Positions 40,293 through 49,719 are shown, counted from the first letter of the stretch. The stretch is DNA of 64,000 nucleotides from Oscillospiraceae bacterium (GCA_022846095.1 AP025583.1:310001-374000); one strand, 5' to 3'. Numbers and translations are program-made. The notes: generated from the letters alone by a model not told the origin.

Positions 40293-40470
40293 GAATAAGG
40301 CGAACGATGGAGGACGGGCGATTCGTGAATCGCCCCTACGGGCTTGGAGCGGCGGGCCGATGAGGGCATCGGCCCCTACGGTACGGGGATGGGACGGATT
40401 GCCGCGGGCCTGCGGCCCTCGCAATGACGTAGGGCGGGGGCTTGCCCCCGCCGCCCCTTGTTCGCCTTAT
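40293..40470. repeat. Dispersed palindromic repeat, copy B (MITE-like, with end repeats)
   Basis: Bounded by ATAAGGCGAAC (from 40295) and its complement GTTCGCCTTAT (to 40470). Inside: dyad GGGCGATTC-GT-GAATCGCCC, a second dyad GGCCGATG-AGGG-CATCGGCC, both followed by CCTACG, then GGGACGGATTGCCGCGG and GGGCGGGGGCTTGCCCCCGCCC. Modules are shared with copies A, C and D. Confidence 0.78.
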
Positions 40471-40507
40471 CCGCCTTAGTGGCCTATCTTGTGCAATAAT
40501 TTTTCGA

Positions 40508-41281
40508 TCAGTTCCGCGTCCCGCAGCGCTGGTTGCGGTAGTCCCCCGCCGAGATCCCCTCGGTCTTTTTGAACACGCGGGAGAAGTGGGCGGTGTCCGC
40601 GTACCCCACCCGCTCCGCGATCTCGCTGATGCGCAGGGCGGGGTCCTCCAGCAGGGCCTTGGCCCGCTCCACCCGCACGCCGTTGAGCAGATCGTAAAAG
40701 TTCTGCCCCAAATGCTTGTGCAGCAGCTTGGACAGGTGCCACTGGCTGACGTAGCAGTGGTCGGCCACGTCCTGGAGGGAGAGCTTCTCCGCAAAATGCT
40801 CCGCGATGTAGGCCTGGGCCTGCCGGGCCAGGAAGCTGTTGGCGGCAGAGGCCTCCTCGCCGCCCTCCGGCTCCTCCCCGGCCGCCGGGGCGGGGGCGGC
40901 GCGGCGGCGGTCCAGCTCACCGGTCATGTAGGTTACGGCCTCCTCCAGCTCGTCCATCCGGGAGGGTTTTAATAAGAACCGGGCCACGCCCAGGGCGATG
41001 GCCCGCCGGGCGTACTCGAAGTCCCGGTAGCCCGTGAGCACGGTGATCTGGAGCGAGGGGAACTCCCCCTTCAGCCCCGCCAGCATGGTCAGCCCGTCCT
41101 GGTTGGGCATTTTGATGTCGGTAAAGACGATGTCGGGCCGGTGGGCGCGGATGGCCGCCGCGCCGGAGGCGGCGTCGCTGCCGGTGGCCACGACCCGGCA
41201 GTTGTGCCCCTGCCAGTCCACCACCCGTTTCAGGCCCTCCACGATGATGGCCTCGTCGTCGATGATGACTACCTTGTACAA
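40508..41281 (-). CDS. AraC-type two-component response regulator
   Basis: 257 residues: receiver domain with the acidic pair in VVIIDDEAI, phosphoacceptor Asp in DIVFTDIKMPNQDG and Lys in FLLKPS, then a linker and an AraC double helix-turn-helix (LSLQDVADHCYVSQWHLSKLL; ISEIAERVGYADTAHFSRVFKK). This YesN type pairs with LytS/YesM kinases, here the one at 44735, to control the adjacent sugar importer. Start: GGAGGG lies six bases before TTG 41281 (MYKVVIIDDE); a longer frame runs through the permease genes and is a shadow. Confidence 0.93.
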   Translation of the reverse strand: MYKVVIIDDEAIIVEGLKRVVDWQGHNCRVVATGSDAASGAAAIRAHRPDIVFTDIKMPNQDGLTMLAGLKGEFPSLQITVLTGYRDFEYARRAIALGVARFLLKPSRMDELEEAVTYMTGELDRRRAAPAPAAGEEPEGGEEASAANSFLARQAQAYIAEHFAEKLSLQDVADHCYVSQWHLSKLLHKHLGQNFYDLLNGVRVERAKALLEDPALRISEIAERVGYADTAHFSRVFKKTEGISAGDYRNQRCGTRN

Positions 41282-41358
41282 AAGCGTCCCTCCTCCCGCC
41301 GGTTTTATTACCATCATATCAGGAAGGCGCGGCGGGGGCAAGCCCCCGCCGCACCGGA

Positions 41359-42234
41359 TCAGCCCTTGACCGCGCCCGCCGTCAGGCCCTTGATGATATG
41401 CTTTTGCAGCAGCACGTAGACCACCAGCACAGGGATGACGATGAGCACCACCGAGGCCGCCATCAGCCCGTAGTCCACGCCGGCCTGGGAGGAGATCTCG
41501 TTGAGCAGCAGGGTGATGGTCTTCTCCTTGGGGTAGCGCAGGAAGAAGCTCTGGGTGAACAGGTCGTTGTAGCTCCAGAGGAAGGCGAAGATAGCCACCG
41601 TGGCGAAGGAGGACTTGGCCGCGGGGATGATGATGTGGAAGTAGATCTGGAACACGTTGCAGCCGTCCAGGTAGGCGCTCTCCTCCAAATCGATGGGCAC
41701 CGACTGGATAAAGCCCATAAGCACAATGGTTGCGAAGCACAGGTTGCCCGCAATCTGGGGCAGGATGACCGCCAGCAGGCTGAGCCAGCGGTTGCCGGTG
41801 GAGGCGATGTGCAGGGCCAGGGCCTCGAAGCGGAAGACGGGGATGATGGTGGAGAACACGGGGAACATCATGCCCGCCATAATGAGGCTGTAGAGCAGGC
41901 CGCGGCCCCGGAAGCGGTAGCGCACCAGGCCGTAGGCCGCCAGCCCCGCCAGGATGACCACCGCCACCGTCACGGTGGCCGAGACGAGGATGCTGTTGAG
42001 GTAAGCGTTCTTGAAGTCGAAGCGCTCCATGGCGGTGCGGTAGTTGTCCAGGGTGAAGAACTGGCTGCCCGGCAGGGGGATGGAGAAGGAGTCCTTGCGG
42101 ATCATGCCCTTTTCCCGGAAGGAGTTGATGATGACCCAGAAGAAGGGGTAGAGGGTGGTCAGGGCCCAAAAGATGAGCACCACGTATGTAATGATTTTGG
42201 CGGGCTTGATGCGCCTGCGGTGATTCAACGTCAT
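41359..42234 (-). CDS. Carbohydrate ABC transporter permease (MalG type)
   Basis: 291-residue inner-membrane permease, six helices, with the EAA loop EESAYLDGCNVFQIYFHIIIP near residue 185 that docks the ATPase. Start: AGGGGG lies eight bases before ATG 42234, so the GTG at 42243 inside the spacer is not favoured. Partner of the MalF-type permease upstream. No ATPase gene is in the cluster, so a shared MsmK-type ATPase elsewhere is expected. Confidence 0.94.
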   Translation of the reverse strand: MTLNHRRRIKPAKIITYVVLIFWALTTLYPFFWVIINSFREKGMIRKDSFSIPLPGSQFFTLDNYRTAMERFDFKNAYLNSILVSATVTVAVVILAGLAAYGLVRYRFRGRGLLYSLIMAGMMFPVFSTIIPVFRFEALALHIASTGNRWLSLLAVILPQIAGNLCFATIVLMGFIQSVPIDLEESAYLDGCNVFQIYFHIIIPAAKSSFATVAIFAFLWSYNDLFTQSFFLRYPKEKTITLLLNEISSQAGVDYGLMAASVVLIVIPVLVVYVLLQKHIIKGLTAGAVKG

Positions 42235-42246
42235 ATCCGCCACCCC

Positions 42247-43140
42247 CTAAATATCGTCCCGGGGCTTGAAGACCCGGTTGGCCACGTTGGAGAGCACCAC
42301 GCCCAGCACCACGATGAGCATGGCGATGGTGGAGCCGTAGTCCACGTTGCCGCGGTTGAAGGTCTGGTCGTACATGTAGGTGCCGGTGAGCCAGCCCTGG
42401 TCCAGGGGCATGCCCGCGCCGAACATGACCCAGGGCAGGTCGAAGACCTTCAGCGCGCCGGTGATGGCCAGCACCAGGCAGGTGCACAGCACGTTGCGCA
42501 GCAGGGGCAGGGTGATGTAGCGCACCCGGTTGAAGCCGGAGGCCCCGTCCAGGCTGGCGGCCTCGTAGAGCTCCTGGGAGATGTTGTTCAGGCCCGTGAC
42601 CAGGATGACGAAGTAGAAGCCCACGTACTGCCACATGACGGGCATGAGCATGGTGAACAGGAAGTGGGCCTGGTCCTTCCAGTCGATGTTCTTGGAGATG
42701 ACCCCCATGTTTAAGAGCAGCTGGTTGACCATGCCGCCCTTGAAGAGGAAGATCAGGTTGAACATCAGGCCCAGGGCGGTGGCCGAGATGACGATGGGGA
42801 AGAAGTACAGCGTGCGGAAGAGCTGGGCCCCCACCCGGATGGAGTCCACCAGCAGGGCCAGCACCAGGGCGATGCCCACCTGAAAGACCACCGTGCAGAT
42901 GGTGAGGATGATGGTGTTTTTCAGGGCGGTGTGCAGCTTGGGGTCGGTGAACAGGGCGGCGTAGTTGGCGTACCAGGGCTGGTTGAGGCCCTTGGCCGGG
43001 GAGCCCAGGCCGGTGATGTCGGAAAAGCTGTTGATGATGTTTTGCAGGAAGGGGTAGTAGAGAAACACGATTAAGAACAGAAAGGCCGGCACCAGGAAGA
43101 CTATGAGCGGCGCTTTCCTTTTATATATGGTGGAACCCAC
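42247..43140 (-). CDS. Carbohydrate ABC transporter permease (MalF type)
   Basis: 297-residue permease with six helices; EAA loop is ELYEAASLDGASGFNRVRYITLP near residue 200. GAGGAG lies nine bases before GTG 43140, preferred over the TTG at 43146 that is too close to it. It lies between the binding protein and the MalG-type permease, with a hairpin separating it from the binding protein gene. Confidence 0.94.
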   Translation of the reverse strand: MGSTIYKRKAPLIVFLVPAFLFLIVFLYYPFLQNIINSFSDITGLGSPAKGLNQPWYANYAALFTDPKLHTALKNTIILTICTVVFQVGIALVLALLVDSIRVGAQLFRTLYFFPIVISATALGLMFNLIFLFKGGMVNQLLLNMGVISKNIDWKDQAHFLFTMLMPVMWQYVGFYFVILVTGLNNISQELYEAASLDGASGFNRVRYITLPLLRNVLCTCLVLAITGALKVFDLPWVMFGAGMPLDQGWLTGTYMYDQTFNRGNVDYGSTIAMLIVVLGVVLSNVANRVFKPRDDI

Positions 43141-43178
43141 GTGCAATCACTCCTCGCCGGTCGGTTGTTCTCAGAAGG

Positions 43179-43203
43179 ACGGGGGCTGCAAGGCAGCCCC
43201 CGT
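43179..43203 (-). terminator. Hairpin between binding-protein and permease genes
   Basis: 11-bp stem ACGGGGGCTGC / GCAGCCCCCGT, 3-base loop, no T run. In such operons this placement usually lowers permease relative to binding-protein message. Confidence 0.7.
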
Positions 43204-43230
43204 TCCGTCTCTTTGGGTTGGAAAGCGCCT

Positions 43231-44592
43231 TTAGTTCAGCGCGATGGCGGAGGCCACGGCCTCCTCGGCGGTCATGGCGCCGGTGACCACGTTCTGCACG
43301 TTGGCAAACAGGTCGTTCTTGGCCTCGGTGGAGATGGTGTCCTGCACGGCGCCGTTCAGGCCGGTGACGTTGGCGTTGGCGTCGGCGGCGGACTGCTGCA
43401 GGGGGTTCAGGCCGGCGGGGGAGGCGCCGTTCTTCAGAGCGGTGACCTCGGTGGTGACGAAGGTGGAGAGCACGGCGTCGGAGGTCATGTGCTCCACGAA
43501 GGCCACGGCGGCGTCACGCTTGGCGGGGTCGTTCCACGCCTTCTGGGAGATGAAGTAGCCCATGGAGATGCCGCCGATCATGTCGCCGGCCTTGCGCTCG
43601 CCCTGAGCGGGGACGTAGGCCAGGGCGTAGTCGGAGAGCTGATCGCCGTAGTTGTCCACGAAGTGGCCCACCTTCCAGGAGCCGTCGATGAGGAACGCGG
43701 CGTCGCCGTCGGCGAAGAGCTGCACGGTCTCGGGGTCGGTGGCGGTGAGGGTGTTCTCGGGGAAGAAGCCCTTCTCGTACAGGTCCTTGATGTCGTTGAG
43801 CCCGGCGATCCACTTCTCGGCGGTGGCGTCCATCACCAGCTTGCCGTCGGCGCCCAGGGTGGGCACGTCCAGCTGGTTGGCCACGGTGCCGTGGTTCATG
43901 ATCATGAACTCAAACCAGTAGTGGGGCACCTCGAACAGGGAGCAGGCGATGGGGGAGTAGCCCTTGTCCTTGATGGTCTGGCAGTCGGCGAGGAACTGAT
44001 CCCAGGTGTAGTCGGGGCCGGGGACGGCCACGCCGCAGTCGGCCAGGACCTTGGTGTTGACGAACATGTTCTCCCAGAAGCCGGAGGAGGGGACGGCGTA
44101 GTTCTTGCCGTCGGAGGCCACGGCGAACATGGCGTCCTTCATGTTGGTGGCGTAGTCGGGGTAGGAGGCGCGGATGGTGTCGATGTCCACCACCTTGCCG
44201 GCCTGGACGAAGGGCTCGGCGTCGGCGTTGGTGAAGAAGAAGAGCACGTCGGGCTCGGTGCCGGTCTCGAAGTCGGTAAGTACCTTGGCCTTCCACTCCT
44301 CGTTGGAGGTGGCGGAGGCGTCCAGGACGGTGTTGCCGGTATTGGCCTCGAACTCGGCCACGGCGGCCTCGTAGTTCTTGCGGTTGCCGTCGTCGCCGCC
44401 GTAGGAGGTGACCACGGTCAGCTCGGCGGTGGCCGCGGGGGCGGGGGCCGGGGTGGCGGCCTGCTGGGTGGCGGGTGCCTGGGAAGCCGGGGGCGCGCTG
44501 GGGTCGGAAGCGGTGCCGCCGGAGCAGCCGGCCAGCAGGCCCAGCGTGAGCGCGCCGGCAAGCGTCAGAGAGAGCAGTTTGTTCCGTTTCAT
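43231..44592 (-). CDS. Sugar ABC transporter solute-binding lipoprotein
   Basis: 453-residue family 1 extracellular binding protein. Signal peptide with lipobox LLAGC (Cys near residue 23) is followed by a Ser/Pro/Ala linker (PSAPPASQAPATQQ) and the mature domain with LTVVTSYGGDDGNRKNYEAAV and TYTWDQFLADCQTIKDKG-like segments. It captures an oligosaccharide or other polyol outside the membrane for the two permeases. GGAGG precedes the ATG. The ligand is not evident; no glycoside hydrolase is adjacent. Confidence 0.95.
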   Translation of the reverse strand: MKRNKLLSLTLAGALTLGLLAGCSGGTASDPSAPPASQAPATQQAATPAPAPAATAELTVVTSYGGDDGNRKNYEAAVAEFEANTGNTVLDASATSNEEWKAKVLTDFETGTEPDVLFFFTNADAEPFVQAGKVVDIDTIRASYPDYATNMKDAMFAVASDGKNYAVPSSGFWENMFVNTKVLADCGVAVPGPDYTWDQFLADCQTIKDKGYSPIACSLFEVPHYWFEFMIMNHGTVANQLDVPTLGADGKLVMDATAEKWIAGLNDIKDLYEKGFFPENTLTATDPETVQLFADGDAAFLIDGSWKVGHFVDNYGDQLSDYALAYVPAQGERKAGDMIGGISMGYFISQKAWNDPAKRDAAVAFVEHMTSDAVLSTFVTTEVTALKNGASPAGLNPLQQSAADANANVTGLNGAVQDTISTEAKNDLFANVQNVVTGAMTAEEAVASAIALN

Positions 44593-44734
44593 AGTACAAC
44601 CTCCATAAGATTAAGTGGGTAATCCGTTTTCCCTTTGTTCATATTTTATACTACTACGATTTGGAAAAAAACGAATAGCCCAGATTGCCCTTTGTTGTAT
44701 CTGATTGGCGAGGTGGCCCGCCGGATACAACAGC

Positions 44735-46426
44735 TCAGGCCCGGGGCCGCTGGGCGATGGCCAGGGTGGCCACCACCCGGCCGCCCTCCCCCCGGCGGAT
44801 GCTCAGGCCGCTCTCCGCCCCGCAGAGAATGCGCAGGCGCTGGTTGACGTTGGAGATGCCGATGTTGCCCGAGCTCTCCCGGCTGGGGTCGCAGCCCGGG
44901 GAGAGCAGGTGGGCGATGTGGGCCTCGTCCTCCGGGGACAGGCCGCCGTCGTTGCCCACCTCCAGGATAAGGGTCTCCCCCTCCAGGCGGCCGGTCAGGG
45001 TCACGCTGCCGCTGCCGCCGGGGCCGAAGCCGTGCTCCACCGCGTTCTCGATAACGGGCTGGAGGATCAGCCGGGGCACCATGCAGTCCATGAGGGCCTC
45101 GGGCAGATCGATGGACACGTTCAGCCGCTTGCCGAAGCGCTCCGAGACGATATAGAGGTAGGCCTTCACATAGGTCAGCTCCTCCGCCAGCCGCACCTGG
45201 GGCTTCTTCTGCCGGTCCAGGGCGGCGTCCAGCACGGTGGACAGGGCCTCGATCATCTTGGACACCTTGGCGTCCCCGCTCATGCGGGCCTCCCAGTTGA
45301 TGATCTCCAGGGTGTTGTTGAGGAAATGGGGGTTGATGTGGGATTGCAGGGCCTTGATCCGCGCGTCCCGCAGGGCCAGCTCCTCCTGGTAGAGGCGGTC
45401 GAACTGACTCTGGAGCTGCCCGGACATGTGGTTGAAGGAGTCGGTCAGGTACTGGAACTCCCGGCTGTTGGCCCGGTAGGCCAGCTGGTGGCCCAGCTGG
45501 CCCTCCTCGATCTCCCGCGCCCCGTCCATCAGCGCCTCGATGGGGCCGGAGACCTTGCGCCGCAGGAAGAAGAAGGTAAAGATCAGCAGGGGAACCAGGA
45601 GCAGCAGCATGGCGATGAGCAGCGCGCGGTAGCCCGAGACCTGGGAGAGCAGCACGCCGTAGTCGATGGCCGCGGCGGCGGAGAGGCGGTAGCCCGCGCC
45701 GTCCACCTGCTCCCGCAGCACCCTGTCCTCCCCCTCGGCGGGCGCCTCGCCCTTCAGGGCCAGGGCGGTGTCGTTCAGGGTGACGGACACCGACTGGGCC
45801 CAGGACAGGGCGGTGAGGTTGTCGAAGTAGTAGGGCAGGCTGAGGGAGAGCACCAGCACGCCGATGGGCTTGTAGTCCGAGTCCATCAGGTTGCGCACCA
45901 GGTAGCAGCGCCCGTCCCGCTCCAGAAAGCCGATGGAGGTGTCCAGCTCCCCGGCCAGGGCGCTGGCGGCGGGGAAGTCCTCCGCCCACGAGCGGGTGAT
46001 GTCGCCGTACACGGCCCCGGAGAAGCCGGTGAGGGTGGTGAGCATCATGCGCTCCGGGTCCTCGGTAAACCAGAACACCGCGTACTGGAAGCGGCTGTCC
46101 GAGCCGTACTGGCGGTTGAGGAAGGAGCGGGTCTCCCGGTACAGGTCGGCGTACCGCCCGCCCGCGTGGTAGGCCGTCCAGGCGGAGCGGATGGCGGGGT
46201 CGTAGGAGGCCAGCCGGGAGGACTGGGCCGCGCTGTCCAGCCGGTCGGCGCACATGCGCAGGTTGACCTGGAGCTGCCCGGACAGGTTGCGCTCCGCCTT
46301 CTGGCCCAGGCTGTCGGCCAGGTACTGCCCCATCACCCCCAGCAGCATCAGCACCGGGATAAGCCAGCACAGCAGGATGATCCCCCCGATCTGCCGGCGC
46401 AGGGAAAAGACATGTTTCTCCTTCAC
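44735..46426 (-). CDS. LytS/YesM-family sensor histidine kinase
   Basis: 563-residue membrane kinase: helix IGGIILLCWLIPVLMLLGVM near the start, an extracellular sensor of about 240 residues, a second helix ALLIAMLLLLVPLLIFTFFF, HAMP linker, His-kinase motif QSHINPHFLNNTLEIINWEA with the phosphorylated His, and an ATPase domain (LILQPVIENAVEHG; GNIGISNVNQRL). It should sense a sugar or its binding protein and phosphorylate the YesN-type regulator at 40508. Start GTG 46426 follows AAGGGGG; the larger frame upstream crosses a terminator and is rejected. Confidence 0.93.
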   Translation of the reverse strand: MKEKHVFSLRRQIGGIILLCWLIPVLMLLGVMGQYLADSLGQKAERNLSGQLQVNLRMCADRLDSAAQSSRLASYDPAIRSAWTAYHAGGRYADLYRETRSFLNRQYGSDSRFQYAVFWFTEDPERMMLTTLTGFSGAVYGDITRSWAEDFPAASALAGELDTSIGFLERDGRCYLVRNLMDSDYKPIGVLVLSLSLPYYFDNLTALSWAQSVSVTLNDTALALKGEAPAEGEDRVLREQVDGAGYRLSAAAAIDYGVLLSQVSGYRALLIAMLLLLVPLLIFTFFFLRRKVSGPIEALMDGAREIEEGQLGHQLAYRANSREFQYLTDSFNHMSGQLQSQFDRLYQEELALRDARIKALQSHINPHFLNNTLEIINWEARMSGDAKVSKMIEALSTVLDAALDRQKKPQVRLAEELTYVKAYLYIVSERFGKRLNVSIDLPEALMDCMVPRLILQPVIENAVEHGFGPGGSGSVTLTGRLEGETLILEVGNDGGLSPEDEAHIAHLLSPGCDPSRESSGNIGISNVNQRLRILCGAESGLSIRRGEGGRVVATLAIAQRPRA

Positions 46427-46469
46427 GGTTCCAACCCCCTTGTCAAAGGCCATTATAGCATAAAAAAAG

Positions 46470-46501
46470 GAAAGCCGCCCGGCAACTGCCGGGCGGCTTT
46501 C
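46470..46501. terminator. Terminator between M13 peptidase and kinase genes
   Basis: 14-bp stem GAAAGCCGCCCGGC / GCCGGGCGGCTTTC with AACT loop; ends the M13 transcript (minus strand, followed by CTTTTTTTATG) just upstream of the kinase promoter region. Confidence 0.9.
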
Positions 46502-46518
46502 AAAAAACGGGCGGGGGC

Positions 46519-48876
46519 TTACCAGATCTGCACCCGGGCCTCCGGGTCCAGCCACATGCCGTCGCCGGGGCGAATATCGAAGGCGGTGAAGAAGGCGTCG
46601 CAGCTCTGGAGGGCGCGGTTGCCCCGCAGCTTGCCGGGGGCGTGTACGTCCGCCTGGGCCAGGTAGGCGGTGATCTCCCGGCTGCCGGAATAGGCCCAGG
46701 TGCGGGAGGCGCTCTCGTAGAGGGTGCGGTAGTCGGGCTGCGCCTGGCGGCCCTCGGCCTGGGTGATGCAGGCCAGGGCGCCCAGATCCGCGATGTTCTC
46801 GGACAGGGTCAGGGTGCCGTTGCAGGCCACGCCGGGGATGGCCTCCACCCCGTCGTAAAAGGCCACGGTCTTCTCGCACAGGGCCTGGAAGGCCGCGTAG
46901 TCCTCCGCCGTCCACCAGTCGGCGGCGTTGCCGTGCTTGTCGAACTTGGCGCCGTTGTTGTCAAAGGCGTGTGTCATCTCGTGGGCGATTACGTAGCCGA
47001 TGCCGCCCAGGTTCTCGGTGGGGTCGGCGTCCACGTCGTACAGGGGGGCCTGGAGGATGCCGGCGGGAAAGTTGATGCTGTTGGCGGTGGCGTCGTAGTA
47101 GGCGTTCACCGTGTAGGGGGCCATCTTCCACGCGCCCTTGTCCACCGGAGCGTTCTGCTGGGAGACCGCCTGGGCCCGGGCTGCGGCGGACAGGGAGAGG
47201 ACGTTTTCAAAGTAGCTGCCGCCCTGGTCCGCGCCCTTGATCTCCGCGGCGTCCAGATAGGTGTCCCAGCTGTCGGGGTAGCCCACGTTCACCGTGATGG
47301 CCTCCAGCTTCTCCACGGCCTTGGCCTTGGTGGCGCCGCTCATCCAGTCCAGGGCGAGGATGCGCGCCTCGTAGATGTCCCGGAAGTCCTCGATCATGGC
47401 CTCCACGTCGGCCTTGGCCTCGGCGGAGAAGTAGTGCTCCACGTAGACCTGGCCCAGGTAGTCGGCCAGGTAGCTCTGCACCAGCTGGGCGGCCAGCTGG
47501 TCGTCGGGCAGGCGCTCGTCGGTGCCGTACATGGTCTGCTGGAGCTTGGTGGCGGCGTCCAGAAAGTCCCGGCTGAGGGCGGAGCCGAAGCCGCTGAGCA
47601 GGTAGAGCTTCATGACGGTCTTCAGGGTGTCCAGGTGGGCGTCGTCAAAATAGGCGGCGGAGGCCTTGAGCAGGCCCACGTCGTCGACCATGAGCTTGTC
47701 GGGCGCGGCGAAGCCGCTGGCGGCGAGCAGCCCGTCCAGATCCACGTGGGGCAGCAGGGCCTGGAGCTGGTCCATGGTGTACAGGTTGTAGATCTTGTCG
47801 GCGTTGCCGTACTCCTGCTGCTCCAGCTGCGCGGCGGACAGGGTCCGCTCCACCTGCCAGAAGTCTCCGGCCATCCGGGCCGCGTCCTGCGCGTCCTCCC
47901 CGCCCAGGGTGAGCAGGGTGGCCAGATACTCCAGGTAGGCGTCCTTGGCGGTTCCGGCGTCCGCCGCGTAGTCGGCCTTGGACAGGCTGGGGGCCAGGGC
48001 GGAGAAGGTCAGAATATACCTGGTGCTGTCCTTGAGGTCGGTGGTCATGCCGAAGCCCAGCAGCGGGGAGAAGCTCAACTCCCGGGTGATCCGGTTGTGC
48101 ACCTCCATCAGCGCGTCCAGGGAGCCGGCCTGGTCCACGGCGTCCAGATAGGGGCGCAGAGGCGCGGCGCCCGCCTCGTTCCGGGCGTCCCAGTCCAGGA
48201 TGTTTTCGTAAAGGGCCTTAATTTTCCCCTCCGGGGTGCCGGACGCGGGGCTGCCGGCGGCGATCTCCCCGATGATGGCGGCCACCTGGGCGTTGACCTG
48301 CACGCCCATGTCGTAGAGCGTGCCGCTGTATACGTACCCGGCGGGGATGGTGGAGCGCTCCAGCCAATCCTTGTTGACGGCGGCGTAGAAGTCGTCCTTC
48401 AGGTTGGAGCCCTCCAGGGCGTACACGCGGCGGATCAGCAGATCCAGCTGCTGACTGGTCACCGGGTCGCCGGGGGAGAAGGTGGTGGCGCTGGTGCCGG
48501 CCACGATCCCGGCGTTGAAAACATTCTCCAGCTCCGCCGCCGCCCACGTGGGCACGTCGGTGAAGTTGGAGGCGGGGTAGGCCCAGCGGGCGCTGTCGCC
48601 CACCGGCGTGGGCAGGGTGCCGAAGGCCCGGGAGAGCATCACCAGCGCCTCCGCACGGGTGACCGTCCGGTCCAGGTTCAAATCGCCGTTTTCATCGCCC
48701 TTTAAAATGTCTCCGGCGGTCAGGCCGGGGTTGTAGTCGTTGGCCGCCGCCACCAGGGTCTCGCACACCTCACCCCGGGTCAGCGCCCTGGGCCCCTCCG
48801 CCGCCCGGGCGGGGCCGGAGGCCGTCAGCAGCATCAGCACGGTCATAAGACCGGCCAGCCAGCGTTTTCCTCTCAT
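46519..48876 (-). CDS. Secreted M13-family zinc metallopeptidase with N-terminal SLH-like repeats
   Basis: 785 residues. Signal peptide ending SGPARA, then two to three S-layer-homology-like repeats (LTRGEVCETLVAAAND; VTRAEALVMLSRAFG; NVFNAGIVAGTSATTFSPGDPVTSQQ) of about 150 residues, then a neprilysin/PepO-type peptidase: AVNKDWLERSTIP, NSINFPAGILQAPLYD, zinc site HEMTHAFD with third ligand in SENIADLG. SLH repeats would hold it to the cell wall, where it would trim peptides. Complete length for M13 plus anchor. Single gene with its own terminator. Confidence 0.94.
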   Translation of the reverse strand: MRGKRWLAGLMTVLMLLTASGPARAAEGPRALTRGEVCETLVAAANDYNPGLTAGDILKGDENGDLNLDRTVTRAEALVMLSRAFGTLPTPVGDSARWAYPASNFTDVPTWAAAELENVFNAGIVAGTSATTFSPGDPVTSQQLDLLIRRVYALEGSNLKDDFYAAVNKDWLERSTIPAGYVYSGTLYDMGVQVNAQVAAIIGEIAAGSPASGTPEGKIKALYENILDWDARNEAGAAPLRPYLDAVDQAGSLDALMEVHNRITRELSFSPLLGFGMTTDLKDSTRYILTFSALAPSLSKADYAADAGTAKDAYLEYLATLLTLGGEDAQDAARMAGDFWQVERTLSAAQLEQQEYGNADKIYNLYTMDQLQALLPHVDLDGLLAASGFAAPDKLMVDDVGLLKASAAYFDDAHLDTLKTVMKLYLLSGFGSALSRDFLDAATKLQQTMYGTDERLPDDQLAAQLVQSYLADYLGQVYVEHYFSAEAKADVEAMIEDFRDIYEARILALDWMSGATKAKAVEKLEAITVNVGYPDSWDTYLDAAEIKGADQGGSYFENVLSLSAAARAQAVSQQNAPVDKGAWKMAPYTVNAYYDATANSINFPAGILQAPLYDVDADPTENLGGIGYVIAHEMTHAFDNNGAKFDKHGNAADWWTAEDYAAFQALCEKTVAFYDGVEAIPGVACNGTLTLSENIADLGALACITQAEGRQAQPDYRTLYESASRTWAYSGSREITAYLAQADVHAPGKLRGNRALQSCDAFFTAFDIRPGDGMWLDPEARVQIW

Positions 48877-49090
48877 GGAACAAACACTTCCTTTCCATTC
48901 AGGGGCGTCCCGCCCCTCAAAACGCTACCATTATACCACCGCAGGCGGACGCGGTATAGAAGAAAAGTGCGGAAACGTATAAACATGTGCCTCACCGTGG
49001 AAAAACCGGCGGTCAGGTGGTAAAATGGGGGCAGCCCGGGCGCGCCGATGAAAATGGCTGCGGCCCGTCTGTATGTGAAAGGGGTGGCGC

Positions 49091-49441
49091 ATGGATATAA
49101 ACCAAGAGTTCTGGGCGGCCATTAACGAATTGGTTTCAACTTCAAGCATCGTGATAGACAGACCGAAAGGGAGTACCCATCCCCAATACCCCGGCCTCCT
49201 CTATGAGGTGGACTACGGCTATCTGGAGGGCACCTCGTCCATGGACCGGGAAGGCATCGACGTTTGGGTGGGTACGGCGGCGGAGCGGCGCGTGGACGCG
49301 ATTATGTGTACTGTCGATTTAATGAAGCGGGATTCCGAAATAAAACTCCTGATCGGGTGCACCGAGCGGGAGAAGGACCTCGTCTATCATACCCACAATG
49401 ATACGGAATATCGGAAAGGGATTTTGATCCGCAGGACATAG
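49091..49441 (+). CDS. Short inorganic pyrophosphatase-family protein
   Basis: 116-residue protein with the family I pyrophosphatase core only: IVIDRPKGSTHPQYPGLLYEVDYGYLEGT near residue 20 and DREGIDVWVG (compare DGDPIDV of active enzymes) and CTVDLMKRDSEIKLLIGC. True enzymes are about 170-200 residues; this compact form retains some acidic residues but has DREGID instead of DGDPID, so pyrophosphatase activity is uncertain. AAAGGGG precedes the ATG. A very strong terminator follows. Confidence 0.8.
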   Translation: MDINQEFWAAINELVSTSSIVIDRPKGSTHPQYPGLLYEVDYGYLEGTSSMDREGIDVWVGTAAERRVDAIMCTVDLMKRDSEIKLLIGCTEREKDLVYHTHNDTEYRKGILIRRT

Positions 49442-49454
49442 GCGCGAAACAGTA

Positions 49455-49496
49455 AGGGGCCCGCCGCCCGGCTGCAAAGCCGGGCGGCGGGCCCCT
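49455..49496 (+). terminator. Terminator after the pyrophosphatase-like gene
   Basis: 19-bp perfect GC stem (AGGGGCCCGCCGCCCGGCT and complement) with GCAA loop, followed by CAATTT. Confidence 0.9.
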
Positions 49497-49605
49497 CAAT
49501 TTGACGGAAAAGACAAATAAACAAAATTTGTGAGCGTCAGGTAAACATAGGGCGGCGGGGGCAAACGGGGTAAGGAAGAAGGGAATTTTATCAGGGTGTC
49601 CCCCG

Positions 49606-49692
49606 GGCCCCTACGTCATTGCAAGGGCCGCGGGAGCGCGGCAATCCGTCTCATCCCCGTAGCGTAGGGGGCGATGCCCACATCGGCCCGCT
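49606..49692. repeat. Dispersed palindromic repeat, copy C
   Basis: Opposite orientation to A and B: CCTACGTCATTGCAAGGGCCGCG, GCGGCAATCCGTC, CATCCCCGTAGCGTAGGGG and CGATG-CCCA-CATCG. Rest of 49497-49719 holds nothing else I can name. Confidence 0.7.
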
Positions 49693-49719
49693 GCTGTTGT
49701 TTCAGGCGGTTTAGTGAAT

